From contig CAIPZV010000069.1 of NCBI GenBank assembly GCA_903869595.1, positions 1 to 64,000 on the forward strand: a stretch of DNA of 64,000 nt, read 5' to 3'. Position numbers and translations under genes: made by a program. Origin of the DNA: an uncultured beta proteobacterium. Lineage in GTDB: Bacteria; Pseudomonadota; Gammaproteobacteria; Burkholderiales; Burkholderiaceae_C. Below are positions 30,587 to 42,885 of this stretch, piece after piece. Position 1 is the stretch's first letter. Each line of letters begins with the position of its first letter. The notes beneath the pieces are model-generated. The model was not told the DNA's origin. It saw only the letters and a list, made by a program, of their open reading frames with translations, and ran no database searches.

Positions 30587-30677
30587 AGCGGTATATTATC
30601 GTTCAACGGGGTGTCTGCACTCTATGTCGTACGTCGGCGGCAAGCCGTGCTGCCCATCTTGTAGCGGGGAGTTTTAT

Positions 30678-31052
30678 ATGAATGAAAACGCGGGCAAGGC
30701 CGCCCCTTACCAGGTTTTGAACCTGGCCGGTGCCATCGAGTTCTTGGGCGACGAGCAAGCGGTCTCGGATCTGCTCCAACCGCTGGTGTCCAGCCTAAGC
30801 AAAGACATCGGCGAAGTTGAGCGCTTGTTGGTCCGGGGCGATTTGCCAGCAATAGCCAGCACCTTGCACTCGCTCAAAGGCTTTATTCCGGTGTTTTGCC
30901 ACGCCGAATTTGCCGCGCAATTGGTGGATCTCGAAAAGCGCAGCCGCAGCGACGACAGCCCGCAAACGGTAGAACAGGTGCAAGCGCTCTTGCCACCTTT
31001 GCGCCAGTTGGTGCAGGAATCCAACAGTTTTCTCCAGCAAGCGGGCGGCTAG
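30678..31052 (+). CDS. HPt-domain phosphotransfer protein
   Basis: LHSLKGFIPVFCHAEFAAQLVDLEKRSR HPt helix motif. Confidence 0.75.
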   Translation: MNENAGKAAPYQVLNLAGAIEFLGDEQAVSDLLQPLVSSLSKDIGEVERLLVRGDLPAIASTLHSLKGFIPVFCHAEFAAQLVDLEKRSRSDDSPQTVEQVQALLPPLRQLVQESNSFLQQAGG

Positions 31053-31189
31053 GGCGCTGGGGTGCACACGCCCGGTTCAGCGGGCACCTGCGAAGGGGTG
31101 GCGCGCGGTATCATGGCGGCCCTAGACCGTATCGTTGCGGTCGACTTACGCCAATTAAATCAACCACTTAGCCGTATCTAGCAGTCCCT

Positions 31190-34100
31190 GTGCGCCTCAA
31201 TTCCATCAAGCTGTCGGGTTTCAAGTCTTTTGTTGAACCCACCAATTTCCTGTTGCCGGGCCAATTAGTCGGGGTGGTGGGGCCTAACGGTTGCGGCAAG
31301 TCCAACATCATGGACGCGGTGCGCTGGGTCTTGGGCGAGAGCCGCGCCAGCGAGTTGCGTGGCGAGTCCATGCAAGACGTCATCTTCAACGGCACCACCT
31401 CGCGCAAGGCAGCCAGCCGCGCCAGTGTGGAACTGGTGTTTGACAATTCCGACCACCGCGCCGGAGGCCAATGGGGCCAGTTCACCGAAATTGCCGTGCG
31501 CCGGGTGTTGACACGAGACGGCACCTCTAGCTACTACATCAACAACCAGGCAGTGCGCCGACGTGATGTGCAGGACGTATTTTTGGGCACAGGCCTGGGA
31601 CCGCGCGCCTACGCCATCATCGGTCAGGGCACGATCAGCCGCATCATTGAGTCCAAGCCCGAAGAGCTGCGTTTGTTTTTGGAAGAAGCAGCGGGTGTCT
31701 CTAAATATAAAGAGCGCCGCCGCGAGACTGAAAACCGCTTGTCGGACACCCGTGCCAACTTAACGCGGGTGGAAGACATTCTGCGCGAGCTCAATAGCAG
31801 TCTGGAAAAGCTGGAGCGCCAGGCCGAGGTCGCGCAAAAGTACCAGACCATGCAAACCGATGTCACGCGCAAGCAGCACCAGATTTGGTTTTTGCGCCGC
31901 GCCGAAGCGCAAGCCGAGCAGGCCAAAGTACAGCGTGATGCGCAGGCCGCAGTGAACGCGCTGGAATCGCGTATGGCCGAAGTGCGCCATATTGAGGCCG
32001 AATTAGAACAAGTGCGCCAGGCGCATTACGCTGCTGCGGACGAAGTGAACCAAAGCCAGGGCTTGCTTTACGAAGCCAGCGCCGAAGTGGGCCGCTTGGA
32101 GGCCGAAATCCGCTACGTGGTGGAAAGCCGCCAGCGCGTGGAACAACGCCTACTCATGTTGCAAGCCCAAACGACGCAATGGGCCGAGCGCCGGGCGCAG
32201 GCTTTGCTGGACCAGGAGCAGCTGCTGGTGTCGCGTGTAACCGGCGCTGAGCAAGCCGAGTTGCTCGATGCGCAAACCCAGGAGCAGGCCCAGCATTTGC
32301 CCGCGCTAGAAGAAGCTCTGCAAAGCGCCCAAGCCGCTGCGGTGGCGCAGCGCGATGCGGTGGCCCAGGTGCAGCAAGCCATCAGCGTGTTGGCCTCAGA
32401 ACAGCGCAATATCCAGGAACAAAGTCGCCAGCTCAGTGCCCGACGCGAGCGCTTGAGCGCCGACCGCAATGCCCTGACGCAGACCGACGACGCCCGCTTG
32501 CAGGATTTGCAAGCCCAATTTGAGCAAGCCCGCGCGGTGGCCGACGAATCGCTGGAGCGCTTGCACAGCTTGCAGGAAAGTGCGCCTCAATTGGATGAGG
32601 CCCGCCGCGCCCAGCAGCAGCAAGTCAATACCGATGCCGCGCGCTATGCCGATGTGTCCGCGCGCCTGGAAGCGCTCAAGGCCTTGCAGGAGCGTTTGCG
32701 CACCGATGAAAAACTCAAGCCCTGGCTCAGCAAGCACGGCTTGGTGGACTTGCCGGGTTTGTGGACCCGCATCCAGGTGCAGGCCGGATGGGAAAACGCC
32801 ATCGAGGCCGCCTTGCGCGACCGCTTGGGCGCGCTGGAAGTGTCCAAGCTGGAGATGGTGCAGGCCTTTATTCAGGACCTGCCGCCCGTTAAATTGTCTT
32901 TCTTCACACGCCCGGTAGCCGGGCGCAGCGGTGCTGCCAGCAGCTTGGCGGCGCTGGCCGACAAAGTGCAAGTGCATGACGCCGGCCTGGCCGCCGTGCT
33001 GGCCGAGTGGTTGCGCGGCTGCTATGCCGCGCCGGATATGGACCAGGCTTTTGCACAGCGCGATAAGTTGCAAGCCGGCGAAACCCTTTTCGTGCCCCAA
33101 GGCCATGCGGTGGGCGCGCACAGCGTGGGTTTTTATGCGGCTGATGCCGAGCAAGCCGGCTTGTTGGCGCGGGCACAAGAAATTCAAAATCTGGAAAAAG
33201 ACCTGCGTGCCCAGGCCATGATGGCTGAGGCCTCGCGCAGCGCCCTGAACCGGGCCGAAAGCGCGTATGCCGAATGCGCCGCCCAATTGGTCGATGTGCG
33301 ACGCCAGGCGCAGGAAAGCCAGACCCATAGCCACAGCTTGCAAGTGGAAGTTTTGCGCCTGAGCCAATTGGCCGAACAAACCCGCCAGCGCAGCAGCGAG
33401 ATCGAGGCCGATGCCGCCGAAGTGGACGCCATGCTGGAAGATCTGGCAGCGCGTTCGGAGGAGGCCGAGGCCCGTTTTGAGACCTTGGATATGCAACTGG
33501 GTGAAAGCCAGGAAAAACATGCAGAGCTGGAGGAGCGCGCCATGGCGGCGCAAGCCCAGCTAGACCAAAGCCGCGAGCAATTGCGTAGCCTGGAGCGCCA
33601 GGTGCAAGAGCAAATGTTCAACCAGCGCAGCTTGCAGGCGCGGGCGCAGGAAATTGAGCGTTCCCTGCAAACCGCCGACGCGCAAGCCGTAGCCGTGGCG
33701 GAAGAAGTAGCGCGTGGTCAAGCTGAATTGCAGGAGCTGTCCGACGTAGCGGCCCAGGCCGGTTTACAAAGCGCTTTGGCTTTGCGGGGCGAGCGCGAAC
33801 AGGCGCTGGGCGCCAAGCGCAGCGCCTATGAGGACTTAACGGCCACCTTGCGCAGCCACGAGGAACGGCGCTTGCAATTGGAGCGCGAGCTCGACCCCAT
33901 GCGCCAGCGCATTACCGATTTGCAGCTGAAAGAGCAAGCTGCGCGCCTGGGTTTTGAGCAATTCGAAAACCAATTGTTTGAAGCCCAGGCCGATCTGGAT
34001 GCCCTGGCCCAAAGCCTGGAAGGCAACAACATCAAGCTGCCAGCTCTGCAAGCCGAAATCGACCGCTTGCACCGCGAGATTACGGCTTTGGGCGCGGTCA

Positions 34101-34705
34101 ATCTCGCGGCGCTAGACGAACTGACTAGCAGCCGCGAGCGCAAAGAATTCTTAGACGCCCAAAGCCTGGATTTGAACGAGGCTATGAGCACGCTGGAAGA
34201 TGCGATCCGCAAGATCGACGCCGAAACCCGCGAGCTCTTAGCCGAAACCTTTAACGAAGTGAACCGTCATTTCGGCGAGATGTTTCCGGTGCTGTTTGGC
34301 GGCGGTAATGCGCGTCTGGTGATTACGGGTGATGAAATTTTGGACTCGGGCGTGCAAGTGATTGCGCAACCGCCGGGCAAGAAAAACCAGACTATCCATT
34401 TGCTCTCCGGTGGCGAAAAAGCGCTCACCGCGATTGCGCTGGTGTTTGCGATTTTCCAACTCAACCCTGCGCCCTTTTGTTTGCTCGACGAGGTGGACGC
34501 GCCGCTGGACGACGCCAATACCGAGCGCTACACGCGGCTGGTGCAGCGCATGAGTGCGGGCACGCAGTTCTTGTTTATTAGCCACAACAAAATTGCTATG
34601 GAAATGGCCGAGCAACTGATTGGCGTCACCATGCAAGAACAAGGCGTTTCGCGCATTGTGGCGGTTGACATGGAAGCCGCAGTCGGGCTGGTAGAGGCAA
34701 CATGA
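31190..34705 (+). CDS. smc: chromosome segregation protein SMC (GTG start)
   Basis: IKLSGFKSFVEPTNF; GPNGCGKSNIMDAVRWVLGE; LSGGEKALTAIALVFAIFQ; LLDEVDAPLDDAN. Confidence 0.97.
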   Translation: MRLNSIKLSGFKSFVEPTNFLLPGQLVGVVGPNGCGKSNIMDAVRWVLGESRASELRGESMQDVIFNGTTSRKAASRASVELVFDNSDHRAGGQWGQFTEIAVRRVLTRDGTSSYYINNQAVRRRDVQDVFLGTGLGPRAYAIIGQGTISRIIESKPEELRLFLEEAAGVSKYKERRRETENRLSDTRANLTRVEDILRELNSSLEKLERQAEVAQKYQTMQTDVTRKQHQIWFLRRAEAQAEQAKVQRDAQAAVNALESRMAEVRHIEAELEQVRQAHYAAADEVNQSQGLLYEASAEVGRLEAEIRYVVESRQRVEQRLLMLQAQTTQWAERRAQALLDQEQLLVSRVTGAEQAELLDAQTQEQAQHLPALEEALQSAQAAAVAQRDAVAQVQQAISVLASEQRNIQEQSRQLSARRERLSADRNALTQTDDARLQDLQAQFEQARAVADESLERLHSLQESAPQLDEARRAQQQQVNTDAARYADVSARLEALKALQERLRTDEKLKPWLSKHGLVDLPGLWTRIQVQAGWENAIEAALRDRLGALEVSKLEMVQAFIQDLPPVKLSFFTRPVAGRSGAASSLAALADKVQVHDAGLAAVLAEWLRGCYAAPDMDQAFAQRDKLQAGETLFVPQGHAVGAHSVGFYAADAEQAGLLARAQEIQNLEKDLRAQAMMAEASRSALNRAESAYAECAAQLVDVRRQAQESQTHSHSLQVEVLRLSQLAEQTRQRSSEIEADAAEVDAMLEDLAARSEEAEARFETLDMQLGESQEKHAELEERAMAAQAQLDQSREQLRSLERQVQEQMFNQRSLQARAQEIERSLQTADAQAVAVAEEVARGQAELQELSDVAAQAGLQSALALRGEREQALGAKRSAYEDLTATLRSHEERRLQLERELDPMRQRITDLQLKEQAARLGFEQFENQLFEAQADLDALAQSLEGNNIKLPALQAEIDRLHREITALGAVNLAALDELTSSRERKEFLDAQSLDLNEAMSTLEDAIRKIDAETRELLAETFNEVNRHFGEMFPVLFGGGNARLVITGDEILDSGVQVIAQPPGKKNQTIHLLSGGEKALTAIALVFAIFQLNPAPFCLLDEVDAPLDDANTERYTRLVQRMSAGTQFLFISHNKIAMEMAEQLIGVTMQEQGVSRIVAVDMEAAVGLVEAT

Positions 34706-35745
34706 GCGATTTTCAAATCGGCATCTTGGTGCTGGGCGCTTTGGTCTTGCTGGGCGTGCTGGTGCAAAGCCTGTGGTCGGCCCGTGCCAATGCGCCGCGC
34801 CAGGCCGATACGCAGGGTGAGACGGCCGATCAAGACGGCAAACCCAGCTTTACCGAGCCGGTGTTTGACGACTCGGGTTTTAGCAATTTGAACTTGGCCG
34901 TGGCCGCGCCGCGCCGCCCGGCGATTGACAGCCTGGTTGATACTGTGGCCGCTGTCAATTTGGACCCCATGGTGTCCGCCGTTTCAGGCGATGCGGCAGT
35001 GGCCGCCTTTCCCGGTAGCTGGCGCGTGGGAAGCAAACCGTTTTTGATTGAAGGCTTTAACGCCGATGCGCAGGAGTGGGAAACCCCGGTGCCAGGTGCA
35101 CGCTATATGGCTTTTCAAACGGCGGTGCAATTGGCCAACCGGGCAGGGGCACTCAATGAGATCGAGTACTCCGAATTTGTCGTCAAAACCCAGGCGTTTG
35201 CCGATGCCATGAACGCCACGCCCGAGTTTCGCGAAATGCGCGACGAAGTGGCCCGCGCCAAGGAACTCGATCATTTTGCCGGCCAGCATGACGCGCAGCT
35301 AGGCCTGAACCTGCGCGCCCGCCATGCGGCCTGGAGCCCGGGCTATATCACGCAGGTGGCAGCACAACACGGTTTTGTGCCGGGCCAATTGCCCGGACGC
35401 ATGGTGCTACCCGCGCCGGCTGATGGCCTGCCGCCCCTGCTAGCGCTGACCTTTGACAGCCAGGCCGCCTTAGCCGAAGACCCAGCGCAGTCGGCGATAT
35501 TTGATATCGTTTTCCATATGGACGTGCCGCAAGTGGACCGCGCCGAACAAGCTTTTGAGCGCATGTGCCAGGCCGCCCAAGCCATGGCGCAGAGTATGGA
35601 CGGCATCGTCACCGATGACAACGGTCAGGCCTTGCCGGTGCAGGCCCTGGACTCCATCAGCCAGGAGTTGCAGCAGTTGTACGTGCGGCTGGCGGAGCGG
35701 GACTTTCCCGCCGGTTCTGCGCTGGCGCGGCGCTTGTTTTCCTGA
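34702..35745 (+). CDS. zipA: ZipA-like cell division protein
   Basis: N-terminal single TM; C-terminal ZipA-type domain; between smc and ligA. Confidence 0.8.
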   Translation: MSDFQIGILVLGALVLLGVLVQSLWSARANAPRQADTQGETADQDGKPSFTEPVFDDSGFSNLNLAVAAPRRPAIDSLVDTVAAVNLDPMVSAVSGDAAVAAFPGSWRVGSKPFLIEGFNADAQEWETPVPGARYMAFQTAVQLANRAGALNEIEYSEFVVKTQAFADAMNATPEFREMRDEVARAKELDHFAGQHDAQLGLNLRARHAAWSPGYITQVAAQHGFVPGQLPGRMVLPAPADGLPPLLALTFDSQAALAEDPAQSAIFDIVFHMDVPQVDRAEQAFERMCQAAQAMAQSMDGIVTDDNGQALPVQALDSISQELQQLYVRLAERDFPAGSALARRLFS

Positions 35746-35804
35746 GCGCGCGCTTTGCGTCGCTGCCTGCGCACGGCCTATTTCCTCTCAAACCGCACGT
35801 GTAG

Positions 35805-37900
<2,096 letters not shown>

Positions 37901-37901
<1 letters not shown>

Positions 37902-38440
37902 TGGCGGTATGCGAGATCTTGAAAATGGGCGATCCGCGCTTGCTGCGCGTGGCGCAAAAAGTAGGGCAATTCGATACCGATGCATTGCATTTGCTGGTGA
38001 CCGACTTGCTCGATACCATGCGCGCAGCCAACGGCGCGGGCCTGGCGGCGCCGCAAATTGGGGTGGATTTGCAAGTCGTAATTTTTGGTTCGGAAGAACG
38101 CAACCCGCGCTACCCGGACCGGCCCCTGGTGCCGCGCACCGTGCTGGTCAACCCGACCATCACGCCTTTAGGCGAGGACCAAGAGTCTGATTGGGAAGGT
38201 TGCCTGTCCGTGCCAGGCCTGCGCGGCGTGGTACCGCGTTGGGCGCGCATCCGCTATACCGGTTGGGATGCTTTTGGTGATCCGATAGACCGCACCGTGG
38301 ACGGTTTTCATGCGCGCGTGGTGCAACATGAGTGCGACCATTTGTGGGGCAAGCTCTACCCCATGCGGATGCGCGATTTCTCGCAATTCGGGTTTACCGA
38401 GATATTGTTTCCAGGTATTGCGGCGGCTGAGGACGATTAG
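37901..38440 (+). CDS. def: peptide deformylase
   Basis: [34 protein letters not shown]. Confidence 0.95.
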
Positions 38441-38542
38441 TTAGCGCTGCGAGTGCTGGGTGGTAAGCTAGTACCTGAGTTATTTCACGTGCTTTCCCTA
38501 GCGTATCGCCCCCCAATACCTAACCCGTTGGAGAACCCGGTA

Positions 38543-39382
38543 ATGAAACTTTTTTCTATTCATCGTATGGTCAAACTATTGGCAGTGCTAATCCTCGGCG
38601 TGCAGCACCTATGGGCGGCTGCGCAAAATGGCCCGGTACAAGTGCAGTGGTTAGGCCAATCGGCCATGAAAATTACAACACCTGGCGGTAAAGTCATCGT
38701 CATCGACCCCTGGCTGGTGGCTAACCCCAAGACACCAGCGGAATTCAAAAAACTCGATGCGCTGGGTAAGGTGGACTTGATTTTGGTGAGCCACGCCCAT
38801 GCCGACCATATGGCCGACGCCCCGGCCTTATCTCTGATGAATAAGGCGCCGGTGTATGCGCCTGCCGGACTGGCCGATTCGATGACCACCTTAGGTGTGC
38901 TGCCGGTGGAGCTGGCACCGCGCTTTAATAAGGGCGGCATTGTGCTGCCGTTCGGCCCTGATGGCGGTATCAAAATTATTGGCACCCATGCAGAGCATAG
39001 TTCCGAGTACCGCTGGACGAATGCGCAAACCGGTAAAGATGAAATGCGCCCGGGCGGTGAGCCTATGGGTTTCATTATCGAACTGGAAAATGGTTTTAAG
39101 ATTTACCACTTGGGTGACACCGCCTTGTTTGGCGACATGAAATTGATTGGCGATTTGTACAAACCCGACTTGATTTTTATTCCCATTGGCAGCCATTTTG
39201 TGATGCCCCCGCGTGACGCCGCATTGGCTACCCGTGAGATGATCAAGCCAAAATTTGCCATTCCCGTGCATTACGGAACCAATGCGTTGCTGCGGGGTAC
39301 CCCAAAGGAATATATGGATGCGCTGGGAACATCGAGCACCAAAGTGATAGTGCTGGAACCTGGCGGCATTGCGAGCTTCTAA
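38543..39382 (+). CDS. secreted metallo-beta-lactamase-fold hydrolase (UPF0173-like)
   Basis: Signal-like N-terminus; VSHAHADHMADAPAL; HLGDTALFGDMKLI. Confidence 0.88.
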   Translation: MKLFSIHRMVKLLAVLILGVQHLWAAAQNGPVQVQWLGQSAMKITTPGGKVIVIDPWLVANPKTPAEFKKLDALGKVDLILVSHAHADHMADAPALSLMNKAPVYAPAGLADSMTTLGVLPVELAPRFNKGGIVLPFGPDGGIKIIGTHAEHSSEYRWTNAQTGKDEMRPGGEPMGFIIELENGFKIYHLGDTALFGDMKLIGDLYKPDLIFIPIGSHFVMPPRDAALATREMIKPKFAIPVHYGTNALLRGTPKEYMDALGTSSTKVIVLEPGGIASF

Positions 39383-39433
39383 TCGGGCTTTTTCCTGGCC
39401 TCCATGCCCTGGTAGTTCACCTTTTTAAGCGGG

Positions 39434-40078
39434 ATGCCGGTAATGCGCATAGAGCTATTTGCCTTTGATACACCCAACGGGCGAAAAATCAGTGTCGCCC
39501 TGGAAGAAATGGGCCTGCCCTATGCCGTGCAGGTCGTCGATATTGGCGCCGGGCACCAGTTCGATCCCGCTTTTAACCGTATCAGCCCGAATAACAAAAT
39601 TCCCGCCATCGTGGACCCGAACGGGCCAGACGGGCAGCCCATTAGTGTTTTTGAGTCAGGCGCTATCTTGATGTACTTGGCTGAAAAAACCGGGCTTTTT
39701 TTACCGCGTGAGGGCCGTGCGCGGGTAGAAGTCTTGGAGTGGCTGATGTTCCAGATGGGCGGATTTGGGCCGGTACCGGGCCAAGTCCATCACTTCGTGG
39801 CCTTGGACTCGGAGTCCGACCGGCGCTATGGGCTGGAGCGCTTCATGGCTGAGACCCGCCGCCTTTATGGGGTCATGGACCGGCGCCTAGTGAACCGCGA
39901 GTATTTCGCCAATGCGCTGTCCATCGCCGATTTCGCCTTGCTGGGCTGGGTCTGGCGCCACCCGCGTCACCAAGTGGATTTGGCTGATTTCCCGCAAGTA
40001 CAGCGCTGGTACCAGAGCATGATGGCCCGCCCCGCCGTACAGCGCGGTTTTGCGGTGTCGATGCGCGCGGGCGCTTAA
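39434..40078 (+). CDS. glutathione S-transferase
   Basis: NGRKISVALEEMGLPYAVQVVDI...NNKIPAIVDPNG...VFESGAILMYLAEK. Confidence 0.92.
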   Translation: MPVMRIELFAFDTPNGRKISVALEEMGLPYAVQVVDIGAGHQFDPAFNRISPNNKIPAIVDPNGPDGQPISVFESGAILMYLAEKTGLFLPREGRARVEVLEWLMFQMGGFGPVPGQVHHFVALDSESDRRYGLERFMAETRRLYGVMDRRLVNREYFANALSIADFALLGWVWRHPRHQVDLADFPQVQRWYQSMMARPAVQRGFAVSMRAGA

Positions 40079-40750
40079 ATGCGGCGCAGCGTGCTTGCCG
40101 CTTGGTTTGCGCTTACGGCGCTTGCGAGCCTGACGCTAGCGGCGCAGACAGTGCGCGACCGGGAAATAACGCAATGCCTGCCCGGCGAAATCATCACCTG
40201 GGGCGATGGCCGCGACCGGCCCGCTGGCAAAACTGCACTGGTGTTTGTGTATGACCATAGCGCTGCGCCAGAATGGTTTTCGCAAGAGCAGGTCTTAGCC
40301 GCAGTGCAAAAGTCGGCGCTGGCCTGGTCGCCCTGTGGCGTGCCTAACGCGGTGCAGCCTTTCAAGCCCGATGTCGCCTTGCCCGAGGGGGCGGTCATCG
40401 TCCAGTGGAGCGAAAAAAACAGCGGTGGCAATTTTGCACAGGCGGATTTGGGCCGGGGCCTTTTGGCCATGAGCCCGGCCATGTTTCGCTTGCTCAATAC
40501 CCGCAACCCGGCACACGACGCGCGCGAGACACTGCAAATGGTGATCTCCCACGAAATGGGGCACCACTTTGGGCTGATGGCGCATTCGCGGCGCTGTGTC
40601 GATGTCACCTCCTACTACGACAACGGCAAGGGCGAGCGCTGCTTTACCCGCGATGGCAGCCTGCCACGTCCTGGTTTTGAATACCGCGCCACCTTGCCCA
40701 CCGCCTGCGACATTGCCCGCTGCATTCAGGCCAATAATCCCAAGCCTTAG
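40079..40750 (+). CDS. secreted zincin-like metalloprotease
   Basis: Signal peptide; SHEMGHHFGLMAHSRRC zinc motif; multiple Cys. Confidence 0.65.
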   Translation: MRRSVLAAWFALTALASLTLAAQTVRDREITQCLPGEIITWGDGRDRPAGKTALVFVYDHSAAPEWFSQEQVLAAVQKSALAWSPCGVPNAVQPFKPDVALPEGAVIVQWSEKNSGGNFAQADLGRGLLAMSPAMFRLLNTRNPAHDARETLQMVISHEMGHHFGLMAHSRRCVDVTSYYDNGKGERCFTRDGSLPRPGFEYRATLPTACDIARCIQANNPKP

Positions 40751-40899
40751 GGCTTGCCTGGATCTCGGTGTTCTGGCATTTCGCGCCTACTTTTATGCAC
40801 TAGCATAGGCGGCACTTTTGGAACGCCCATAGGCAACACGCCCCCGCCAAACAGCGATGAGCGTAATAAATCGATATAGAACACCCGGAGCCTTTTGAC

Positions 40900-41703
40900 A
40901 TGGTAAGAATCGAAAAAAATGCAGCGGTATGGACCATCATCCACAGCCGTTTTGACGAAGCGCGCAACGCTATGGACCCGGACAGCGCCGATGCCCTGGT
41001 GGCGGCCTTTGAGGAGTTTGACCGGGACGATAGCGCCAGCGTTGCCGTGTTGTGGGGCGAGGGCGGGGCTTTTTGCGCGGGCTGGGATCTGAAATACGCC
41101 AGCACCCTGACCGATTCGGAGCGCCCGCTTACCGACATTGATTACCCCACCGACCCGACACGCCATGTACCGCGCGGCCCTCTGGGCCCCACGCGTTTGG
41201 ATTTGTCCAAGCCCGTGATTGCTGCCGTGGAAGGCCCGGCAGTGGCGGGCGGCTTTGAACTCGCCCTGTGGTGCGATATGCGCGTGATGGCCGAGGATGC
41301 GTACTTTGGGGTGTATTGCCGACGCTGGGGCATTCCCCTGCTCGATGGCGGCACGGTGCGCCTGCCGCGTTTGGTGGGCATGGGCCGGGCCATGGAAATT
41401 ACGCTGACCGGACGCAAAGTGCCCGCTACCGAGGCCTTGGCCATAGGCGCGTGCGAGCGCCTGGTGCCGCACGGACAAGCCCGTGTGGAGGCCGAAAAAC
41501 TAGCCGCTGAAATTGCCCGTTTCCCGCAAGCCTGCGTGCGCGCTGACCGGCGCTCCATCTATATGCAACATGGCGAAACCGTGCGCGATGCCATGCGCAA
41601 GGAGTGGTACAACGGCCTGGAATGCCTGGTGCAAGAAGGCGTGGGCGGTGCCGGACGCTTCAAGGACGGCCTAGGCCGCCATGGCGATTTTTCTTCTATT
41701 TAA
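40900..41703 (+). CDS. enoyl-CoA hydratase/isomerase (crotonase)
   Basis: GAFCAGWDLKYA; PVIAAVEGPAVAGGFELALWCDMRV. Confidence 0.92.
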   Translation: MVRIEKNAAVWTIIHSRFDEARNAMDPDSADALVAAFEEFDRDDSASVAVLWGEGGAFCAGWDLKYASTLTDSERPLTDIDYPTDPTRHVPRGPLGPTRLDLSKPVIAAVEGPAVAGGFELALWCDMRVMAEDAYFGVYCRRWGIPLLDGGTVRLPRLVGMGRAMEITLTGRKVPATEALAIGACERLVPHGQARVEAEKLAAEIARFPQACVRADRRSIYMQHGETVRDAMRKEWYNGLECLVQEGVGGAGRFKDGLGRHGDFSSI

Positions 41704-41724
41704 TGCAGTACAAAGGCAGCTCAT

Positions 41725-42861
41725 ATGGCAAGCAAATCCACCGACAAAAAGTCAGTACCGGCGGCCAAGAAGGCAGCAAAAAAACCATCTGCTGCTTCCT
41801 CTAAAAAACCGACCAAACCCGCTGCGGCCCTAGGCAAACGCATGGCCAGCGTTCATGCAGACCGCGTCTTTTCCACGCTGCACATTGCGGTACAAGGGCG
41901 TATAGCCACCATCACCCTCAATCGGCCCGAGCGCCTGAACGCTATCAACGACGAGATGCCTGGCGAAATCCGCCAGGCGGTGGAACTGGCCAATGCCGAT
42001 GACCGGGTGCATGTGATTGTGTTGCGCGGCGCAGGCGATGCGTTTTGCGCAGGTTACGACCTGAAACACTATGCCGAGGGCGACCCCACCAACGTGATCA
42101 CCCAGCCCATGCCCTGGGACCCGATGATCGACTACAAATTCATGAAGCGTAATACCGAAGACTTTATGAGTTTGTGGCGTTCCTACAAGCCGACGATTGC
42201 GCGCGTCCATGGCTATGCTGCGGCGGGCGGCAGCGACATTGCCAGTTGCTGCGACTTTATTGTGATGGAAGACAAGGCGCGCATTGGCTATATGCCCGTG
42301 CGCGTGTGGGGATGCCCCAGCCCAGCGATGTGGGTCTATCGCCTGGGCGCGATGCGCGCCAAGCGCATGATGTTGACTGGAGATTTGATCGACGGCAAGC
42401 GGGCTTTTGAATGGGGTTTGGCCACCGAGGTAGCGCCGCTTGCCAAACTAGATGCCGTGGTGCAGCAGCTGGCAGAGCGCATGGCCGGGGTGCCGAAAAA
42501 CCAATTGATGATGAACAAGTTGGTGATCAACCAGGCCATAGACGCTATGGGCCTGGAGCAGACGCAAATGTTTGCCAATGTGTTTGACGGCATCACCCGC
42601 CATTCACCCGAGGGCTTGTGGTTTAAGCGTTATGCGCAAACCTATGGTTTTCCAGCAGCGGTGGAGTGGCGCGACAGCGGACGCCCCTTGCCTGAACCCG
42701 GTCCGGGCAATTTAGGTGATGCATTCATGGATCCGCCCACGCCGGATGCGCGGTCTGTGTGGTCGCGTGATGTGAGTGGAAAACGGGTGGCCAAGTCCCC
42801 GAAAAAAGAAAAATCCAAGGCCAAGGAAAAGACCAAGCGTAAGGCCGCGAGAGGCGTCTAG
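41725..42861 (+). CDS. enoyl-CoA hydratase/isomerase with Lys/Ala-rich N- and C-terminal tails
   Basis: Crotonase core ([37 protein letters not shown]) flanked by [39 protein letters not shown] and [26 protein letters not shown]. Confidence 0.9.
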   Translation: MASKSTDKKSVPAAKKAAKKPSAASSKKPTKPAAALGKRMASVHADRVFSTLHIAVQGRIATITLNRPERLNAINDEMPGEIRQAVELANADDRVHVIVLRGAGDAFCAGYDLKHYAEGDPTNVITQPMPWDPMIDYKFMKRNTEDFMSLWRSYKPTIARVHGYAAAGGSDIASCCDFIVMEDKARIGYMPVRVWGCPSPAMWVYRLGAMRAKRMMLTGDLIDGKRAFEWGLATEVAPLAKLDAVVQQLAERMAGVPKNQLMMNKLVINQAIDAMGLEQTQMFANVFDGITRHSPEGLWFKRYAQTYGFPAAVEWRDSGRPLPEPGPGNLGDAFMDPPTPDARSVWSRDVSGKRVAKSPKKEKSKAKEKTKRKAARGV

Positions 42862-42885
42862 CGCATAGAGTCCAGGGCTCAAGCT

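Noticed and set aside
32396-33553. 385-aa minus-strand ORF opposite smc
   Set aside because: Shadow of the smc coiled-coil region; low-complexity translation.
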